Positions 58,745-64,000 of a DNA stretch of 64,000 bases are shown in pieces. The notes below the pieces were generated by a model. The model had not been told where the DNA came from. It made no database searches and worked only from the letters and a program-made list of their open reading frames with translations. This DNA comes from Hygrophila difformis (lineage: Eukaryota; Streptophyta; Magnoliopsida; Lamiales; Acanthaceae), in NCBI GenBank assembly GCA_030278955.1, contig JAOANR010000009.1, forward strand, positions 41,130,945-41,194,944, in the 5' to 3' direction. The position numbers and the translations under genes are program-made. Position 1 is the stretch's first letter. Each line of letters begins with the position of its first letter.

Positions 58745-59483
58745 AAAATATTCGAACCGATTCGTTGAACCGCTGAGTCGAACCGAAATCGAACTGAATT
58801 TTCGGTTAACCGAGGACCCCGGAGCAAATACAAATATCAAATTTCAGTATTCGTTCTGTTCAAATACAAATATAAATACTTTAATTTTTCCCCCCGATTA
58901 ACCGAATCGAACCGAATATATTTATTTTATTTTAAAAGTTATATATATTGAAGTATATATTATAGGCATTTGATGGTATAAAATTATATATAGATAATAT
59001 GTAATCGTTATTTATTTAATTATTTAAGTCTATAATAAAATAAGTATAAAAAGTTAAAATGTTAATTATCAAAAGATATCACCATAATGAGTCTATATTG
59101 ATTTTTTTTTTGTGTTTATGAATACCCCATTATTGAAATGAACCACTACACTAAGATTTGTTACTTATACAAACATATTTTGATAACACTCAAAAGAACC
59201 ACTGAATTACATAGTTATATATATTTTCTATATTGTAATAACCTCAAAAATAAAATCTACGAAACTTAAGAATTAAGAAATGAAATATTGATTATACATT
59301 TTTAGAGGCCGGAAAAAATATTCGAACCGAATCGATTAACCGCTGAATCGAATCGAAACCGGAACCCCGGTTAACCGATGACTCCGGTTACAAATACAAA
59401 TATTGAAATGAATTATTTGTCCGGTTCAAATACAAATACAAATACCTGAAAAATTCAGGTTAACCGAACCGTGCCCACCCCTA
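58745..59483. mobile_element. hAT-type MITE (739 bp) in the MULE transposase pseudogene
   Basis: Ends TAGGGTGGGCAAAATATTCG and GTGCCCACCCCTA, with a perfect 8-bp TSD CCAGCGGG (58737-58744 and 59484-59491). Subterminal regions carry facing repeats of TTCGAACCGA/TCGGTTAACCG. The centre is AT-rich and non-coding. Removing it and one TSD copy restores the transposase reading across the joint. Confidence 0.92.
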
Positions 59484-59588
59484 CCAGCGGGGGAAGCGTC
59501 CTCGCTTCTTTAACGCATGCGTTCCAACTCTTTGCGATGTTGTTCTTTACAATACCCCACATATTCCCTCTGAATAACGCATTTGCTC

Positions 59589-59981
59589 ATTTGTTAGGTT
59601 CTAAATCCATTAGATACGGCCCATTCATAGTCAATTATTAATAAACATGATGTCGCTTCAGATGTACTTCTATTAAGAGTATAAATTATCAACATTTACA
59701 AACGCTGCATCCCTTTTCAATGAGGGATTCTGGCATATGGTACGAGAGACAAGATGAGGATTTCTTTCCCATGAAAAGATGTACAGACAATCCATTTTTT
59801 TAGCAGCTTTTTCTATACAACCACAATGACAACATAAAGAAATTCAACTTTTTGTGTTAATGACCTATCTATAAGTTTTAATGAATGATTAACTTACAGC
59901 CAAGATTCATCTGGATAGAACACAGATGAAGCAATTCTTGAGTGGTTATGATGTTAACGCATTTCAGTTTGTAAACCAATA
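59589..59981. other. Intergenic between the MULE pseudogene and the KIN-5 stop
   Basis: No domain is recognised. It should contain the KIN-5 3' UTR (minus strand) next to 59,981. Confidence 0.5.
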
Positions 59982-62900
59982 TCAGCGTGAGATGGATGAC
60001 TCTAATGAATTTCCGACACAAATATTCATGAGATCTTGTATAGATTCTTTACTTGGCAAATTTAAGTCTCTTTGCCTTGGAATAAAATCAGAGGAATCAT
60101 CCACCTGTAATAAGACAAAAAAAAAAACAAAAAACAAAACTGAGTTGTTAGGGCCGGTTTGAATGGCTAATTGAAATGCTAAGCATCGATCTGGTGCTTT
60201 CAAGGTAAGAAATTAATTTAATCTTCTTTACCAAGTAATCCTCAACAAGTGATCTTCTTGCATATTTGGAAATCTCCACCATTTTTTCCAAGTGAATGTT
60301 GTTTATTTCTCTCATATCCTCTATCGAGCAAGTAATCAAAGAGCAGGTTTTCTCTATTGATTGGTGGTCTAATTTCAATAAAGCTGTAGATAAAAATGTA
60401 GAATATAAATGCTTAATGACAAATAGAGTAAGTTCAAAAATTGAAAAATTAAACAGAATATAGTATATCATAAAAGTAAATAAAAAATCTAAAAAATAAA
60501 TAAATAAAAACAGCTTACATTGAACAGATATTGAAGCATTTTTTACACCATTCTCTGTTTCTTCAAGAATTGATGAAACTGACGAAGAAATTTGTGCATT
60601 GATTTTTTCATTGTCTTCTGTTACATCCCTGTAAATGGAATTGAAGAATATACTATCAAAATATTTTGGTAATCTAGTAAAGTAAAAGCAGAGGTTGATC
60701 TCACTTGATAACCGAATCAACTGATTCAACATTTTTCTTGAGCGCATGCAAAAGGCATTCTTCAGAAAGTCTATGTTGCACAGCAATTTCTGTCGACTCT
60801 GTTATGCTACATATGTGTACCCAAATAAAAAGCGATGAGGTATTATATTGTATAAATTGAACAATACAACTACAAAAAGAGTGATATTTCATCAGTATAC
60901 CAGCATTGAAGGCCTTTTCCGAGGCTACTTTTTCCAGCATCTAAGGCTGCAGAATCTTTCACATAATTTGCGTCTGTTTGCTGAATGTAATTAGCCCACT
61001 TCTCTTCAGCATCTGTAGCAAAAGTTTGCACCTCGGATATTTCTTGATTTATCTCTGCATGCCGTTTATAGACACTATCTATGATGTCATCTGCTGCTGC
61101 GTGAATCTGGAAATCAAAATGTGTCATAGTCAGCCACAATGTGATCTTTCACATGAGCATAATTAATGACAGCATTACCATAAAGCATATGCTAACAAAC
61201 TGTATTTTGCATTGAGGTACTTGCCAATTTTTCCTTTCTAGAGCGTGAACTTGCCAACAGATCATGTATTTTTTCGACTAAAAGTTTTTCTTCATCTAGG
61301 GCAAATTCCTGCAAAAGATAATTAATTGAGCAACTTACTGTAGATTACATCAAAGTACAATAGGAATAAGAACATATACCTCTTTTGTCAAAATTTGCAA
61401 ATAGTCCTCAAAATTATATAAAATTACAAAAGTAACCCCAAAAAATTTAACCATACCAGCCAAATTTGACAGTGGGAAGAAAAAGAAAATAACATCTGGT
61501 CTTGTATGACCAGAATCAATAAAATTATGGATATGGGACAAACAACGAAATTTTCCCCATAGAATACGTCATACAATTACCTCAAACTTCTTTGTTAAAG
61601 CCTCCATCTTCTGATTAGTGATTGTTTGAGAATCTTCCTGTGATAGTGATAATCTGGAAATATAATTCCTTAAAATCTTAAAGAAGTCCAGAAGACTTTG
61701 GGAGATGGACTTGGTTCTGTCATATGTTCTAACTTGATTCTGAAAACAAAATTGGATTTATCATTACATTGCCACAGGTTTGTGCATAGGTGTAGTTGTG
61801 TGGAATGTCATATGTAAAACAAGCAATATGAAACAAGTTATGGACCAGTTTTTGTACCTCCTCTTGCAGCTTCATGAATGTGTCTAAACTTGATCTAAGG
61901 TTGTTTAGATTGAGTTTTAGATCAGTATTCGATGAGTCAACACCTGAATAACATTTCATGACAAGCTGCGCACAGAAATACTGATGAAATACAAATATAA
62001 ATAGATCAAGTTTAAGGATCACCAATGATCACCTAAATACTTACATCTGTAATGTGGGAAGAATGAATTGCTAATTCATAACTCAATCCACAGAGACCTA
62101 ATTGAGAATTTTGATATAGTTGTTCAACTGAGCTATCTAAACTTTTAATGCCAGATGCATACGAATTCCTTAGAGTTTGAATCTGTTTCAGCAGCTCATC
62201 CGTCGCCTGATATTACACAACAAAGCATCACATGATACTGATCAATTTCAAAAAGTGAGAGATTATTTAAAAACTTCCGGATACCTCTGATTTTGATGTT
62301 AGAAAGGACCATTCTTCATCTTGAACCACTTTCAGATTCTGTTCTTGGCCTGTCACAGAAGCTGAGACAACTTTACCCAACTCATCAAGCTGTTGAGTTA
62401 ACTGAATGTAGAAGTTCTGGACACCATCTCTGTTTTGTTCCTCTAATTGATTCTTGTGTTCTGCTCGGCAAGAAACAAGACTAAGATTGCAAAATCCTAG
62501 CAGAGAACTTCAACCTTTGCATCTAGAGTAGACACTAACCAATTTGGGCACGCAAAGAGTTTACATCAGATGCAAGACCCTCAAGATCGAAGCGAAGTTC
62601 AAGGGCTCTCTCTGTAAGTGCTTTTCCTGTACATTAATATGACAACACAATAATTGTTTTTCTGTGCATAACAAAGTGTTTGATATATATGGAACTTTCG
62701 GGATTCAGTTTCTGGAATATGGATAAACTGCAAAGCCCTTACCAGAACAAAGGCTGTTGGATATCAATGTATCCTTATCTTTAATCACTTCTTTGGCGTG
62801 TTTATGTTGATCTTCTAGACGAATCAAAGATTGCTGAGTTTTCAGCAATTCTCTCTGGAGTGAAAAGCAATTAACATAACGTTTCATTCCTTGGGTATAA

Positions 62901-63045
62901 TATTTGCTACAATAGACGTTGCTGAAGAGAAGCAAAAGGATTGAACTTTAATCATATAGTTTACCTCAGAGCTATCAAGCTTTTCTTTTAAATCTTCGAT
63001 CAACTGCTGCTGGTTAAGATAGAGCTCTTGTAGCTCCACCAGTTG
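59982..63045 (-). CDS. Kinesin-5 (KIN-5/BimC-type) motor protein, stalk and tail exons; 5' part outside the window
   Basis: Plant kinesin-5 cross-links and slides antiparallel spindle and phragmoplast microtubules. Thirteen exons fit with consistent phases: 63045-62965, 62854-62743, 62626-62540, 62460-62285, 62206-62045, 61965-61858, 61739-61581, 61308-61225, 61106-60901, 60806-60705, 60628-60519, 60383-60232, 60104-59982 (TGA 59984-59982). They give 553 residues of long coiled coil. Family segments in order are LVELQELYLNQQQLIEDLKE, ELLKTQQSL, ALTERALELR, IQLTQQLDEL, SEATDELL, KKFEEFALDEEKLL, KWANYIQQT, SSVSSILEET and LVEDYLVDDSS. The exon 61308-61225 uses a GC donor (TTG/GCAAGT). The N-terminal motor exons must lie beyond 63,045. 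In the tail, the Thr-Pro CDK site expected in the BimC box reads Ile-Pro-Arg, and the C-terminus after it is short. No stop breaks the model, so the gene may be functional. Confidence 0.88.
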
Positions 63046-63196
63046 CTTCACATAACAAGTCCAAAAGATTATGAGGAAAGGCATGCACATTCATGTTTTT
63101 GTTTAAGTTTGAACAATCTATGTAGACACCCGTTTCAAAATCAATAAATCACTGTCTTGTCAAAACGTAGAATAAGATCATGTAGGTGTAGTACTA

Positions 63197-63809
63197 GTTT
63201 GGATGTTAGTAATAGAAAAGAAAAGAAAAGAAAAGATAGATTAGAAAAGAAGGAAAAAAGAAAAGAAATGATAGGAAAGATAACTATGAAAATGTTTTTC
63301 GGATGCAAAAGAAAAGAATGGAAAAGAAAGGAAAATTATGGAAAAGAAAGGAAAGTTATTTGTAATTTTATCATTACTATAGGCTTCCATATTTAACATA
63401 TACTTACCTCTGTTCTTTAATAACTCCACCACTTCTTCATTTCACGCAATCCAATAAATATTTTTAACTAATAATAACTCATATATTATATAAGTAAAAA
63501 TTATACAAATTTGATATTCTAATACTACGCGATTAGATGAATCTAACAAGCTCACTTGACTACATTTTTTCTTATATAACTATGTTAAAAAATTGGATCA
63601 AAATTACTCAATGAATAGTTAACGCTATGCAAATGTAGCAGGAAGTAGATATTAAACAAGGTTAATATTGTCATTTAAAACTCTTTCCTCCTTTTCTTTC
63701 CTTTTCCGCTCAAAATTGGATGGAAAACCACACCACAAAACTACACTACACTTTTCCTTCCAAATCCATCCATTTCTTTTCATTTCTTTTCCTATAAAAC
63801 ATCCAAACA
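63197..63809. mobile_element. Possible MITE in the KIN-5 intron, with GAAAA repeats
   Basis: GTTTGGATGTTAGTAATAGAAAAG at the left and its near inverse (GTTTGGATGTTTTATAGGAAAA reading inwards from 63809) at the right frame about 610 bp. Each arm continues into purine-rich GAAAAGAAAGG repeats (GAAAA microsatellite 63211-63275; inverse CTTTTC runs at 63685-63795). The ends resemble a widespread plant MITE type. No clear TSD was seen. Confidence 0.5.
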
Positions 63810-63816
63810 CACATTT

Positions 63817-63841
63817 AAAAATAATAATAATAATAATAATT
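63817..63841. repeat. (AAT)n microsatellite
   Basis: About eight AAT triplets after the MITE-like element. Confidence 0.8.
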
Positions 63842-64000
63842 TCTCACTTTCTTTTATTTTCCATCCTTTTCTCTCCATCGGGTCCCCTTAGGAATGACAA
63901 TGGGACATAGGTGTGTAAATATACATGTAAATAATATATCAATGTTTGGGATATTAAACCTTCCTGGTTTTTCCATCACTATGTTGATTCTCCCGAGGTA

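Larger units (their letters stand above)
58156..59588 (-). pseudogene. Mutator-like (MULE) transposase, C-terminal part, split by a hAT MITE
   Basis: Three parts are readable. At 59588-59484: MWGIVKNNIAKSWNACVKEA and RTLPPLG, the segment just before the SWIM zinc finger region. After the MITE at 58745-59483 comes MVDSIRKKIEKMLNEKREA...CPKFEKKL and FAVDLENKCCSCGC. The SWIM finger follows, with CSCGC, a TGA where Trp is usual, then QLYRYPCKHA (about 58,515-58,465). Next come a 51-bp tandem duplication of the DPFYNVQAY segment and a C-terminal zinc knuckle CGLCKKSEHNWRTC (about 58,220-58,180), ending TAG 58158-58156. MULE transposases cut and paste Mutator elements. This copy has stops and frameshifts and is dead. 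Its N-terminus and DDE domain are not visible. Confidence 0.82.
63046..64000 (-). other. KIN-5 intron (or 5' region) up to the window edge
   Basis: I saw no further kinesin exon here. The acceptor for exon 63045 is GTTATGTGAAG, and the preceding donor is not in view. Apart from the MITE-like insertion, this is AT-rich DNA. Confidence 0.5.

Overview
This is nuclear DNA of a flowering plant, most likely a eudicot. Spliced genes with GT-AG and GC-AG introns sit in AT-rich DNA, and the transposon families are those typical of plants: Helitrons with RPA-like exons, L1 LINEs with DUF4283 or RRM ORF1 proteins, Athila-type Ty3 elements primed by tRNA-Asp, SIRE-like copia, hAT, Mutator and Stowaway elements. 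I cannot name the species. About 80% of the window is transposon-derived, and most of that is nested.

Layout. (1) 1-890: AT-rich flank with microsatellites and a minisatellite. (2) 890-14,730: a tandem duplication of a 3.5 kb segment carrying a Helitron derivative (RPA-like OB-fold exons plus the C-terminal part of a Pif1-like helicase). The second copy is split by a 6.8 kb L1 LINE (LINE-B) with an 18-bp target-site duplication (TSD). (3) 14,758-15,740: AT-rich DNA and two degenerate gypsy LTR ends. (4) 15,745-41,160: one old DUF4283-type LINE (LINE-A) cut into three pieces by two LTR retrotransposons. These are an Athila-like element (16,632-24,189, + strand, TSD GGGGT) and a gag-only Ty3 element with 3.2 kb LTRs (25,372-38,908, - strand, TSD CTTTT). 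The left LTR of the latter carries a hAT MITE (25,614-26,291) and a gag-only copia element (27,805-32,411, + strand). (5) 41,349-42,492: a Stowaway-like MITE and a hAT MITE. (6) 42,634-45,511: an apparently intact nine-exon nuclear gene for a plastid AAED1-type thioredoxin-like/peroxiredoxin-like protein. (7) 47,618-54,110: a long-TIR Mutator-like element with a 10-bp TSD that has received a minus-strand LINE (LINE-C). (8) 54.2-59.6 kb: a hAT MITE, two decayed host-gene fragments and a Mutator-like transposase pseudogene split by another hAT MITE. (9) 59,982-63,045 and beyond: the last 13 exons of a minus-strand kinesin-5 (KIN-5) gene, whose motor-domain exons lie outside the window.

Only AAED1 and KIN-5 look like working host genes. 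They lie head to tail on opposite strands, about 14 kb apart (stop to stop), with old repeats between. The mobile elements record an order of events. LINE-A came first, Athila and the gag-only Ty3 element landed in it, and the hAT MITE and copia element landed in the Ty3 LTR. My hand counts give about 0.9% difference between the retained Athila LTR segments and about 1.4% between the copia LTRs, so these insertions are recent.

I found no new defence-like or operon-like system. The items most worth a second look are: two gag-only retrotransposons of different superfamilies nested in each other; a kinesin-5 tail that lacks the expected BimC-box threonine; a 52-bp inverted repeat bracketing the second Helitron unit; the Mutator-like long-TIR element carrying a LINE; and the hAT MITE 141 bp upstream of the AAED1 start codon.
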